Shown piece after piece: positions 1 through 8,206 of a DNA stretch of 64,000 nt. Position numbers and translations under genes: made by a program. The notes below the pieces were generated by a model. The model was not told where the DNA came from. It was given only the letters and a program-made list of their open reading frames with translations, and did not search any database. Positions within the stretch are counted from its first letter, which is position 1; every line of letters starts with the position of its first letter. The stretch is from Candidatus Gastranaerophilales bacterium (GTDB taxonomy: Bacteria; Cyanobacteriota; Vampirovibrionia; Gastranaerophilales; Gastranaerophilaceae): positions 118,170 through 182,169 of the forward strand of contig CALVBU010000004.1 in NCBI GenBank assembly GCA_944325875.1. The letters run 5' to 3'.

Positions 1-203
1 AAATAAAAAGGAGGATGTATGCAAGAGATAGATATAGAGAGAATTTCGGGGGGGGGGGCTACCGCCTAACAGTTAGGATAAGCATTTCCGACTTAGACCT
101 CCGATATAAAGAAAAGAGTTGAATGTAATCTGTGCCAACAGGCACGGTGGTTTGTCGTGCAACATTTTTTGAAAAACAGGTAATAAAAACAAACGGAGGA
201 CTT
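1..203 (+). promoter_or_regulatory. Poly-G leader, copy 1, upstream of prepilin 1
   Basis: This is the first of three homologous leaders. An SD (GGAGG, 10-14) precedes a short ORF starting at ATG 19. That ORF reaches 11 consecutive G residues (48-58) and stops at TAA 67-69, giving 16 residues. With a twelfth G it would continue to TGA 120-122 (34 residues) and cross ACCTCCG (97-103). A small hairpin, CCTAA/TTAGG, lies at about 66-77, and GTGCC-AACA-GGCAC forms another at 132-145. The prepilin SD (CGGAGG, 194-199) is complementary to the CCTCCG at 98-103. The promoter lies outside the window. The repeats and complementarity are seen directly; the regulatory role is inferred. Confidence 0.75.
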
Positions 204-944
204 ATGAAAAAGAGAAATGCTTTTACATTAGCAGAAGTATTGATAACGTTAGGAATAATCGGAATAGTAGCTGCTATGACATTGCCAATTTTGATTGAAA
301 AGCACCAGAAAAAAGTTACGGCTACGCGTTTAAAACAAGCCTATAGTATGCTTTCACAGGCATTGCTGCTTGCTCAAAAAGATTATGGAGATCCAAAATA
401 CTGGGATAGTGGTGCAGGATTAGTTTCTACAGGTACAACTAACAATAAAACTAATACAACAAATTTTGTAGAAAGGTATGTAATTCCATATTTTAAAGGC
501 GTACGTTCTCATGGTTGGACATCTTTAGCTGATGTTGGTTATAAAAAGGCTTATGTAACGTTAAATGGGAAAACAATATCTAATGGGAATTATACAAGTT
601 TAACCGAAGCTGGTGGATATATATTAGAAATGGATAATTCGACTTTATTAATATTTAAATATAACTCTGATTATATAAATGGATCAAGTGGACCGACAGC
701 ACTTACTTATGTATTAGTATATATAGATATTAATGGTAGGCAAAATCCAAATATGTATGGGCGTGATTTCTTTGTTTTTAATTATGACACAACTAATGGC
801 ATATTAAAGGCTTTTGGACAAGGTTTATCTCGTGAGGATTTATTGAAATCTTCTTGTACAAAAGCAACGCAATGGGGAAATCTATATTGTGGAGCTGTTA
901 TAATGATGGACGGTTGGGAGATAAAAGATGATTACCCTTGGTAA
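204..944 (+). CDS. Prepilin-type N-terminal methylation protein (prepilin 1)
   Basis: A secreted type IV pilin or pseudopilin-like protein of 246 residues. The N-terminus has a short basic leader (MKKRNA), then FTLAEVLITLGIIGIVAAM, the class III prepilin signal with the hydrophobic assembly helix. The -1 residue is Ala where Gly is usual; Glu+5 is present. A conserved helix follows, with a YSML-type stretch and a DYGD motif near residue 60. The body is variable, and the tail has a Cys-containing stretch ending in GWEIKDDYPW. The start at 204 is chosen for its SD (CGGAGG, spacing 4-5) and the signal; an upstream in-frame GTG at 132 would bury the signal. The exact pilus or secretion role is unknown. 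Confidence 0.9.
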   Translation: MKKRNAFTLAEVLITLGIIGIVAAMTLPILIEKHQKKVTATRLKQAYSMLSQALLLAQKDYGDPKYWDSGAGLVSTGTTNNKTNTTNFVERYVIPYFKGVRSHGWTSLADVGYKKAYVTLNGKTISNGNYTSLTEAGGYILEMDNSTLLIFKYNSDYINGSSGPTALTYVLVYIDINGRQNPNMYGRDFFVFNYDTTNGILKAFGQGLSREDLLKSSCTKATQWGNLYCGAVIMMDGWEIKDDYPW

Positions 945-970
945 CAAGAAATAAAAAGTTTTGCTGCTAA

Positions 971-1000
971 AAAAAGCCTCTCAATTTGAGAGGCTTTTTT
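971..1000. terminator. Bidirectional rho-independent terminator
   Basis: A 12-bp stem, AAAAAGCCTCTC / GAGAGGCTTTTT, with an AATTT loop has A and T runs on both sides. It can serve prepilin 1 on the plus strand and the convergent MFS gene on the minus strand. Confidence 0.9.
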
Positions 1001-1015
1001 AGTTATTATAATTTG

Positions 1016-2407
1016 TTATGAATTTTGTTTTTTCTTTTTCTCATCCATCATTAGCATTGTACAAATTACAATACAAATAATTGCCGAGAATACCCAAAAT
1101 GCAATTGCACCGTTCCAACCAAACTTGTCAACCATAAATCCTGTTCCGGTTGAAGAAAGTACAGCACCGATATAGCCGAATGTTCCAGTGAAGCCTGTTG
1201 CAGCTGATGCAACTTTTTTAGAGCTGCTTTCTACTGCACATAATCCACCAATCATCATTTGTGGACCGTATGTGAATGCCCCGAGTAATCCGATGAGTAT
1301 AAAGTCGATTGTGCTTATTGTATTGAATTTTAAAAGTACAAGACACATAACTACACCTGCAAGATAAATTAAGTTTACAGGAGCTCTTTGTCCTTTAAAA
1401 ATTTTATCTGAAATCAAACCTGCACAAATAGTTCCCGCAATACCTACTAATGGTAATGAGCTAAGTTTCATTGCTGCAAGTTCAAGTGAGTTACTTTTTG
1501 CTTCATGAAGATATTTGATCATCCAATCTTCTGCACCAAATCTGATGATATAAACAAAGATGTATGCAATTGCTAATAACCAGATTGTTTTGTTATAAAG
1601 AATATTTTGTTTGAAGATTTCTACATATGAACGATTATCTTCATTTTCGCAAGTAGTTTTCTTTGCTGAAGGCTCTTCTCTATAAGTTTCAACATCAGGA
1701 AGCCCTAATGATTGAGGTCTGTCTCTTAATCTGTCAAACAACCAAATTGCAACTAATATTGCTAAAGTTCCAGGAACGAAGAATGCCATTTTCCATCCGA
1801 AATGTGCAACTAAAAATCCTGAAATGATTACGCTTAAGAATGTTCCAACTTGGTGAGAGCAAGACCATAATGACCATTTAGTCCCTCTTTCAGAGTTGGA
1901 ATACCAGTAAGTTAAACTTTTTGCAACAGCTGGGAAACCTGCAGATTGGAACCATCCGCTTGCGCCCCAGAAGAATACAAATAACCATAGCAAAATTGTA
2001 TTAGTAGGTAATCCGAAAAATGAAATATGTCCTGGAGTTATAAATACTGCTGATAACCCGAAACATAAGTTTGCTATGGCCGTCATTATCAATGCTGTCG
2101 GTAAGAATTTTCTAACATCTGAACCGTCAGCCAATACTCCGTTCACAAATTTTCCGATACCATAGGTTAAGTATAATGAACTTCCTAATAGACCGAGTTC
2201 TGTGTTTGAGTATCCATATTCTGCACTTAATCCCGGAAGTGCTACCGCAATGTTTTTCTTACATAAGTAAAAAACCGTATATCCTATAAAACAAGCATAA
2301 AATATTCTCAATCTCCAATGAGAATACATGCTTTTGACTTTTTCTTCATCTTGAATAGTCTCTTTTACAGGCGGCTCTTTAAAAAATTGAGCTAATTTTC
2401 CTAACAT
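1016..2407 (-). CDS. MFS transporter, GlpT/UhpT/UhpC-like organophosphate antiporter family
   Basis: A 463-residue major facilitator with about 12 membrane segments. After a soluble N-terminus of about 30 residues, it has the family-typical start of helix 1 (YACFIGYTVFYLCKKN), and GKFVNGVLAD as the loop 2-3 motif. A long central loop (residues 225-265, charged) separates the two halves. Known members exchange sugar phosphates or glycerol-3-phosphate for inorganic phosphate; UhpC is a sensor. The substrate here cannot be read from sequence. It starts 3 bp after the exonuclease stop, so the two are probably co-transcribed. Only a weak SD is visible. Confidence 0.85.
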   Translation of the reverse strand: MLGKLAQFFKEPPVKETIQDEEKVKSMYSHWRLRIFYACFIGYTVFYLCKKNIAVALPGLSAEYGYSNTELGLLGSSLYLTYGIGKFVNGVLADGSDVRKFLPTALIMTAIANLCFGLSAVFITPGHISFFGLPTNTILLWLFVFFWGASGWFQSAGFPAVAKSLTYWYSNSERGTKWSLWSCSHQVGTFLSVIISGFLVAHFGWKMAFFVPGTLAILVAIWLFDRLRDRPQSLGLPDVETYREEPSAKKTTCENEDNRSYVEIFKQNILYNKTIWLLAIAYIFVYIIRFGAEDWMIKYLHEAKSNSLELAAMKLSSLPLVGIAGTICAGLISDKIFKGQRAPVNLIYLAGVVMCLVLLKFNTISTIDFILIGLLGAFTYGPQMMIGGLCAVESSSKKVASAATGFTGTFGYIGAVLSSTGTGFMVDKFGWNGAIAFWVFSAIICIVICTMLMMDEKKKKQNS

Positions 2408-2410
2408 AAT

Positions 2411-3328
2411 TTACTTCCCTGCTTTTATTATTTGAATATTTCTTGTTTCAGTAATTTCTTGGCGGGCATCTTTAATCATTTCTCTTTTGTCTTCGTCTAG
2501 TCTGTATCCGCCGACAAGTCTGTCTACAAAGCCTGTATTTAATTTTACTGCTTTGTCAAATGCTCCGACTTCTTCCAGTACATCTTTTATTTGATGTAAA
2601 TCATATCCGAAAGTCTGTTTTGAATTGTATACAAGAGTCTCTCCGGTTTGAGATACGATAGGAGCGCCACCTTGTTCAAAATATAATTTAAATACAGATT
2701 TCAAATCTTGTAATTCAGATTGTAAAGTCGTTACAGTCTGTTGTATTCTTAAATATCTTTCAAAAAGATATTCTACATTTTCCAGTTGTTTTTGTTCCCA
2801 GTCGTATTTTTGTAAATATAATTTTTTCAACTTAGGATATGCAAGAGCAAGTCCCATTGTATCAGCCATTGCTCTATGATGGTTGTTTAATTCTACTTTG
2901 AATTTTGTTGTCAAAGCTTCTAACCCGTGAGATTCTAAATCCGGATATATTTCTTTAAACATTTGTTGTGAGTCAATACGGGTATTATGAATTTCATTGC
3001 CGGTAACTCTTTTTGAAGCTTCATTAATAAATGAGTAATCAAAAATTGCATTATGTGCAACAATTGGATAATCTCCGATGAATTCAAGTATTTTGGGCAT
3101 AATCTCAGCTTCTGTAGGTGCATCAGCAACCATTTCCTGAGTTATTCCGTGTATTGCCATACTTGATTTTCTAATATGTTGTTCTGGATTTATTAATGTT
3201 TGAAATTCATCTTTAATTTTTCCGTTTTCAAGTCTTACGGCAGCAAATTCTACCATTTTTTCTTTAGTGTAATCAAGTCCTGTAGTTTCTGTGTCTAGGA
3301 CAATTTCTATAATCTTTTTCCTTGCCAT
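2411..3328 (-). CDS. DnaQ-like 3'-5' exonuclease
   Basis: A DEDDh exonuclease domain of 305 residues, related to the DNA polymerase III epsilon subunit. Exo I is DTETTGL (residues 12-18), Exo II is AHNAIFDYSF near residue 92, and Exo III is HHRAMAD near 150, so all catalytic acids and the His are present. The C-terminal 130 residues are charged and partly helical, with no polymerase-binding signature recognised. It could be a stand-alone repair or RNA-processing exonuclease rather than the replicative proofreader. First gene of a two-gene minus-strand operon with the MFS permease; divergent from trxA. Confidence 0.88.
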   Translation of the reverse strand: MARKKIIEIVLDTETTGLDYTKEKMVEFAAVRLENGKIKDEFQTLINPEQHIRKSSMAIHGITQEMVADAPTEAEIMPKILEFIGDYPIVAHNAIFDYSFINEASKRVTGNEIHNTRIDSQQMFKEIYPDLESHGLEALTTKFKVELNNHHRAMADTMGLALAYPKLKKLYLQKYDWEQKQLENVEYLFERYLRIQQTVTTLQSELQDLKSVFKLYFEQGGAPIVSQTGETLVYNSKQTFGYDLHQIKDVLEEVGAFDKAVKLNTGFVDRLVGGYRLDEDKREMIKDARQEITETRNIQIIKAGK

Positions 3329-3417
3329 ATTCTAATCCTGTTTATCTCTATTAAGATAATAGCACAAAAAAATTTTCTGTGGTAAAATACAGCTTGTAAT
3401 AAAGTAAAGGAGAAGTT

Positions 3418-3741
3418 ATGTCTAACGCTATAGATATTAATGATGCAAATTTTGAGCAGGAAGTATTAAATTCTGCTACTCCTGTTGTTGTTGATTTTTG
3501 GGCTCCTTGGTGTGGTCCTTGTAGAAAACTTAGCCCTATTCTAGATGAGGTTGCTGGTGAATTTGCAGGTAAAGTTAAATTTGTAAAAGTTAATACTGAC
3601 GAAAATTTACAGACTGCTAAAAATTATGCAATCAGCGGTTTGCCAAGTCTTCTTGTTTTCAAAAACGGAAAAGCTGTAGAAAGACTTGTAGGACTTATGC
3701 CAAAGTCTTCAATTATTTCAAATATAGAAAAACATATGTAA
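3418..3741 (+). CDS. trxA: Thioredoxin
   Basis: A 107-residue thioredoxin, the usual length. The redox site WCGPC is at about residues 31-35, with the DFWAPW strand before it. The cis-proline loop reads GLPSLLVF where GIPT is more common. It is a general cytoplasmic protein disulfide reductant. The SD AAAGGAG is well placed. It is monocistronic, with a hairpin terminator at 3759-3801. Confidence 0.95.
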   Translation: MSNAIDINDANFEQEVLNSATPVVVDFWAPWCGPCRKLSPILDEVAGEFAGKVKFVKVNTDENLQTAKNYAISGLPSLLVFKNGKAVERLVGLMPKSSIISNIEKHM

Positions 3742-3758
3742 TAAATATTTAGAAATGT

Positions 3759-3801
3759 AAAGCAGTGCTATAGGCTAAAGATGGCTTGTAGTGCTGCTTT
3801 T
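3759..3801 (+). terminator. Terminator-like hairpin after trxA
   Basis: AAGCAGTGCTA (3760-3770) pairs with TAGTGCTGCTT (3789-3799), enclosing a smaller AGGC/GCTT stem. Only a short T run follows, so termination may be partial. Confidence 0.65.
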
Positions 3802-3903
3802 AAATTTGTTTAGAAAAGTTAAAATTTTTTATCTAAAGTTTTCGTCTATTTTAACCGATAAAGATATTGTCTAATAATGTCTTTATAGGAAAAAGAGGTT
3901 AAA

Positions 3904-6900
3904 ATGCTCGAAGGCATCTCACAAATTAAAGATAAAGTTCATGCGTCACGTTATGAAGATGAAGGACGTAAGACTTATGATGTAGACAATATTGTTGCCG
4001 AGTTGAAAAAAGATGAAAAATTTAAGAATTTTTCTGAAGGGCAACTATATGAGTATGCTTACGGTCTTATTGCAAGACATAATGCTTATACTATAAAAGG
4101 CGATTTAGAAAGTATGGGCTTTAATACAGGGAAACCTCAAGATCCTTTTTGGAGCCAATATACTTATGAAGAAATCCTGAATATGGTTAATGATGGTGTA
4201 GATGTACCTCAGGAATTTGTTGATTGGGCTAATACTATGCAGGATTCAGATACTACTGCATATCAAATAGAAGATTCAAGTGAAGACCCTAATGCTTATG
4301 AAAACCTTATTTCTCAAACAGGTGATGTTGATGAAAGTGATATCCAAAAAAGAGCCCAAGCTCTTTCATCAAAAGCTCAATCTCAAGAACAATTAATACA
4401 TAACCGTGTTGAAGAAGCTAAACCTTTAGTTAATACAGTTCAGGCTGAAAAAAATGATCTTGAACAAAATCAGAGACTTTCTTTGCAAAAAATTGAGTCA
4501 ATGCAGAATGAATGGAAAACTCTAGATAAAAAATTTAAGCAAGGTAAGGTTTTAAACGAAACTGAACAAAAAAGATATAAAGAATTAGGCTTAATGCTTA
4601 ATGATCAAAATAACAATTTAATGCAGCAAGTACAAAAAGTAAATACTGACATTGAAGAGTTAACAAGCCAAATTGAAAATATAGATATGCTGTTAAATGT
4701 AAATGAAAAAATAACAGCAGAAATCGAAAGCGTTGGTACCAAAATGTCTTGGTTTGAAGGTAATAAAAACCACATAATATTGCCTTCAAATAGTGGTAAT
4801 CAAATTTTAGGTATCAGTGCAACATTCTATACCGCAGCAATGGGTAATAATCTTGCTATTGATACCGGTTTGACAGGTATTAATTTATTCTTTAATAACC
4901 TTGATATCGAAAATCAACAGGGTAGTAATCTTTCTATTGTTCAAGAAACAAAAGATACAGTAGATATTATTAATAACGCGGATCAGGAACGTGATACAAA
5001 TTTAAAATATACAACTAACAAACAAGCTGAAACTCAAGGTGACAATTCTAAGTCTAATAATGATAAAGACAATGACAATTCAGAAGTCACAGCAAATAAA
5101 CCTGATACAAAAACAGAAAATAATGCAAAACCAAATGCAAATACTGTACCTATAATTGAAGATACAAAAATAAATTCTGATAACAATACTGAAACTCCTA
5201 TAGATTCAGAGTCTGGTAATATTAATGATTTTGCACAAACTGTTGAAGACTCTCAACCTTTAGAAGTTAAATCAAATGTTCAATTACAGTCAAAAGCTGC
5301 AGAAAGTGCAAGTAAAAATCCAACTGTAAATGTTATGGATGGTACTTCTAATGCAACATCAGCAAATGCTGCTCAGACTTCAGAAGCGACTGAAACTTCT
5401 GCAACAACAGATGTCTCTGCTGGTACTGAAACTACCGATGCACAAACTGTTTCAGATACTTCTGTCGAAACAGAAGATCCTTTAGAAGCTGAAACTTCGC
5501 AATATGTTTCTGAATGTGCAAATAGAAATAATGCTATGGCTCAAGCAGAACAACAAATTCAATCTAAAGTCGAAGAAATCGTAAGAATAAGACTTAAACA
5601 AAAACAAGAAGATGCAAGATTAAATGCTGAACTAAATAAAAATATTTCAGAATATGAAAAATTAGCTAAAAAAGTTCAAAATGGTGAATCTTTATCTGAT
5701 GGTGATCAAAAAAGAGTGAAAGTGCTCGAGAAAGCTCTTAATTCTGATAATGGAACCTTTATTGTAGAAATGCAGGATAAAGTAACTGCTTTAACAGGTT
5801 TTGCTAGTCAGTTGCGTAATGATATTCAAACAACTAAGGATAACCAAGAATATGGTAAAGAAGCTATTGCTAAAGGTAAAGAATATGCAAAAGCTACTCT
5901 TGGTGATAGATCTTATTTGAAAAATAATTTCTGGTTTGCAGGCATGAGTAAAGAAGAACAATATGATCTTCTTTATGGAAAGGCTGGTGAATCAATCGGT
6001 CGTGATGCAATTGATAATGGAGAATTGCTTGTAAATAATGCTACTGCTTCTAATGAAAAATTAAGTAAGTCATTGCCTCTTGCAGGATTTGCAATGACTT
6101 ATGCTCAGCAGTTAAATAATAAAATTACAGAAACTAATACAAAAGTAAACTCTGTAAAAGAAAATTTAGAAAACTCTGCCAAGACAAAAGAGGGCGAAAT
6201 GGCTTCAGGTGAAGGTAAATCTACCTCAAACTCAAAAAGTAGTAACAATAATCAAGAAGTTACTCAAGAAGATGGTAAAAAAGCCGAAAAAGAAGGCCAA
6301 AAAGCAGAAAAAGATGGCAAAGATGCAAAAAAAGATGCCGATAATGCTAAAAAAGATAAACAGTCTACAGATAAACAAATAAAAGCCGAAACTGCAGCAT
6401 TAAAAGCTGATGAAAAACGAATTCAAACATATACTAGAGATTCACAACAAATAAATAAACAATTTGAAGCAATGGCAATTGAGGCTGATGCTATTATTCA
6501 AGCTCAAAATCAACAAGCACAATCATCTCAAGCAATGCCAGCTGGACCTGCTCTTAATTCCGAAACTAGAACTGCAGGTGCTATTGGAATGGGCTCTCAA
6601 GCAGATAGTCAAGTTTCAGGAGGTACAAGTGATGATGGTTCTGCTAAATTAGCTACTATGGCTGCTTCTATTCCAAATTTAGATAAACGTTTGAAAAATA
6701 ATGATAAAACTATAACAACTATCTCTTATTCAGCACAATCAAAAACGAAAAAATTAACGAAGTTATATAATTTAAAATATAAGCAAGCTCAAACTGATAT
6801 TAAAGCAAAAGAAGATAGTATCAAGAAAAGAGAAAAAATCCAAGGAATTATTACAAAAACCGGTTATGCGTTTACTGGTACAAAGATTGCGGGTCAATTG

Positions 6901-7575
6901 CTAATGTTATTCCCTTGGTCTGCAGCTGTTGGTGCAGTAATGTTTTCTTTGGGTAAATATGGCGAGATTGCTTGCTATGCTACAAATGCATCTATAGATA
7001 TTGCAAATGGTAATTTTGCAGGTGCAATTATTAACGTTGGTGCTGCAGCTTTAAGTTTTGCAAGCGGACCTATTAAAATGAATCCTGCTACAGAAGCCGT
7101 TAAAAGTGCAGCAAAAGAGGGCGGAAAAGAAGTTGCAAAAGAAGGAGCTGAACAAGCAATTACAGCTACTACGAAAGAGGTTGCAGCTCAAGGTGCCGAA
7201 CAAGCTCTTACTGCTACTACGCAAGAACTTGTAGCTAATCCTATAAAAGAAGCTGCTCAAGCTAGTTTCAATGCTATGGTTGCATCTAGTGGTGAAGCAA
7301 TGAAGGCCACTGCAAATGCTGTTGCTCAACAAGCTGCTAAAGAAGCGGCAAAAGAAATTTTAAAAGAAAATGTTAAAAATGCCGCTATTCAGGTTGCTGG
7401 ATCTGCAATGCAAACTTATGGACAAAAATTGCAGGCAAAACAGGCTGAAAAACCAGAACAGAAGAAACAAAGAAGATTGCTTTCTTATAAAGAAAAAAGA
7501 GCTAGACAATCAAAAATGGATAAAATCGATCAAACAAAAAAAGTTATTATGGCTCGTGGTCAAAAGAAAAGATAA
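3904..7575 (+). CDS. Very large coiled-coil protein of unknown function
   Basis: 1223 residues, family not recognised. Visible parts: an N-terminal acidic region (1-150); a coiled coil (170-280); an Asn/Thr/Ser/Glu-rich linker (about 350-530); a second coiled coil (545-665); a Lys/Asp/Ala tract (about 785-860); a hydrophobic stretch around 985-1050 that could insert in or contact membrane; an Ala-rich helical region (1060-1190) with two near-repeats around 1075-1105; a basic tail. The segment KQGKVLNETEQKRYKEL (about 213) is echoed by QNGESLSDGDQKRVKVL (about 593), so the coiled coils look duplicated. There is no signal peptide. The layout recalls effector or translocator proteins, but this is only a resemblance. 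Confidence 0.8.
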   Translation: MLEGISQIKDKVHASRYEDEGRKTYDVDNIVAELKKDEKFKNFSEGQLYEYAYGLIARHNAYTIKGDLESMGFNTGKPQDPFWSQYTYEEILNMVNDGVDVPQEFVDWANTMQDSDTTAYQIEDSSEDPNAYENLISQTGDVDESDIQKRAQALSSKAQSQEQLIHNRVEEAKPLVNTVQAEKNDLEQNQRLSLQKIESMQNEWKTLDKKFKQGKVLNETEQKRYKELGLMLNDQNNNLMQQVQKVNTDIEELTSQIENIDMLLNVNEKITAEIESVGTKMSWFEGNKNHIILPSNSGNQILGISATFYTAAMGNNLAIDTGLTGINLFFNNLDIENQQGSNLSIVQETKDTVDIINNADQERDTNLKYTTNKQAETQGDNSKSNNDKDNDNSEVTANKPDTKTENNAKPNANTVPIIEDTKINSDNNTETPIDSESGNINDFAQTVEDSQPLEVKSNVQLQSKAAESASKNPTVNVMDGTSNATSANAAQTSEATETSATTDVSAGTETTDAQTVSDTSVETEDPLEAETSQYVSECANRNNAMAQAEQQIQSKVEEIVRIRLKQKQEDARLNAELNKNISEYEKLAKKVQNGESLSDGDQKRVKVLEKALNSDNGTFIVEMQDKVTALTGFASQLRNDIQTTKDNQEYGKEAIAKGKEYAKATLGDRSYLKNNFWFAGMSKEEQYDLLYGKAGESIGRDAIDNGELLVNNATASNEKLSKSLPLAGFAMTYAQQLNNKITETNTKVNSVKENLENSAKTKEGEMASGEGKSTSNSKSSNNNQEVTQEDGKKAEKEGQKAEKDGKDAKKDADNAKKDKQSTDKQIKAETAALKADEKRIQTYTRDSQQINKQFEAMAIEADAIIQAQNQQAQSSQAMPAGPALNSETRTAGAIGMGSQADSQVSGGTSDDGSAKLATMAASIPNLDKRLKNNDKTITTISYSAQSKTKKLTKLYNLKYKQAQTDIKAKEDSIKKREKIQGIITKTGYAFTGTKIAGQLLMLFPWSAAVGAVMFSLGKYGEIACYATNASIDIANGNFAGAIINVGAAALSFASGPIKMNPATEAVKSAAKEGGKEVAKEGAEQAITATTKEVAAQGAEQALTATTQELVANPIKEAAQASFNAMVASSGEAMKATANAVAQQAAKEAAKEILKENVKNAAIQVAGSAMQTYGQKLQAKQAEKPEQKKQRRLLSYKEKRARQSKMDKIDQTKKVIMARGQKKR

Positions 7576-7598
7576 TTTTTATTTTCCCTTTTTACTTA

Positions 7599-7627
7599 AA
7601 AAGCTGTTCAATATTGAACAGCTTTTC
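7599..7627. terminator. Bidirectional terminator
   Basis: A nearly perfect stem, AAAAGCTGTTCAAT / ATTGAACAGCTTTT, is flanked by A and T runs. It separates the 1223-residue gene from the convergent pentapeptide-repeat gene. Confidence 0.88.
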
Positions 7628-7651
7628 TTTTCTATTTATAAAATTCGTAAA

Positions 7652-8182
7652 TTAATAATCATTATTTACATAATCGTCTTCGTCTTTAAGTGATGACAAG
7701 TCATCTTTGTAGCTTGCATCAAAATCTTCTGGCAAAAGCTCTTGATCAGGCCAAATTGTATCACTGTCAAATCTGCAGGCATGAAGATTATATGAATTTG
7801 TCAAATCTGAATTGCTTAAATCACTTTCTGAAAATATACATCCAGCCATGTCTGCATCTGTAAAATTACAGTATGTCATTTCTGCATAACTGCAATCTGC
7901 ACCGGTTAAAATACTTTCTGAAAAGTCACTTTCAATTACTTTTGCTCTGGTAAAGTCAACAGATGTTAAATCTGCGTTTGTAAAGTTAATAAATGAAAGT
8001 ACGCAATCTGCAAAAGAGCTTGAATTTAAATCAACATCAGAAAAATCTATTTCTGAAAGGTTAATTCCTGAAAAATCAACTTCTGATAAATCTACTTCTT
8101 CTTGCTCTCTTTTCCATTCATTAAATTTTTCGGGGTGTTTGCGAAGAATTTCTATTAATTCCTCTTTTGTATAGTCAATCAT
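7652..8182 (-). CDS. Pentapeptide-repeat protein
   Basis: 176 residues. After a helical N-terminus of about 30 residues, consecutive five-residue units of the A(D/N)LXX type run from about 32 to 140, for example LSEVDFSGINLSEIDFSDVD. This predicts a right-handed quadrilateral beta-helix. The tail is acidic (EDDYVNNDY). Known family members include DNA-gyrase protectors and many proteins of unknown role; nothing here decides. It has a strong SD (AAAAGGAG) and sits 24 bp after the response regulator stop, so it may be the last gene of the signalling operon. Confidence 0.88.
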   Translation of the reverse strand: MIDYTKEELIEILRKHPEKFNEWKREQEEVDLSEVDFSGINLSEIDFSDVDLNSSSFADCVLSFINFTNADLTSVDFTRAKVIESDFSESILTGADCSYAEMTYCNFTDADMAGCIFSESDLSNSDLTNSYNLHACRFDSDTIWPDQELLPEDFDASYKDDLSSLKDEDDYVNNDY

Positions 8183-8206
8183 TCTATTCTCCTTTTAAAT
8201 AACATC

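Noticed and set aside
48..58. Poly-G tracts as sequencing or assembly errors
   Set aside because: A miscounted G is possible in any one copy, but three independent copies all keep the run at the same place in a conserved leader. The exact lengths should still be confirmed with reads.
1..203. Leader as a c-di-GMP (GEMM) riboswitch
   Set aside because: GEMM-I core motifs (the GCAAACC and GACGCAAAGCC stretches and the GGUAGC receptor side) are not found in order in any of the three copies, although c-di-GMP control of pili would fit.
132..203. Prepilin 1 starting at GTG 132
   Set aside because: It would place 24 residues before the basic leader and hide the prepilin signal. SD and signal both point to 204. 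The same applies to 27133 for prepilin 3.
204..944. Diversity-generating retroelement target in the prepilins
   Set aside because: No reverse transcriptase and no template repeat with adenine-specific changes is visible in the window.
7051..7332. Minus-strand ORF rich in Cys, Phe and Ser inside the 1223-residue gene
   Set aside because: It is the antisense of the Ala/Lys-rich coding repeat and has no SD. Its composition is explained by the sense codons.
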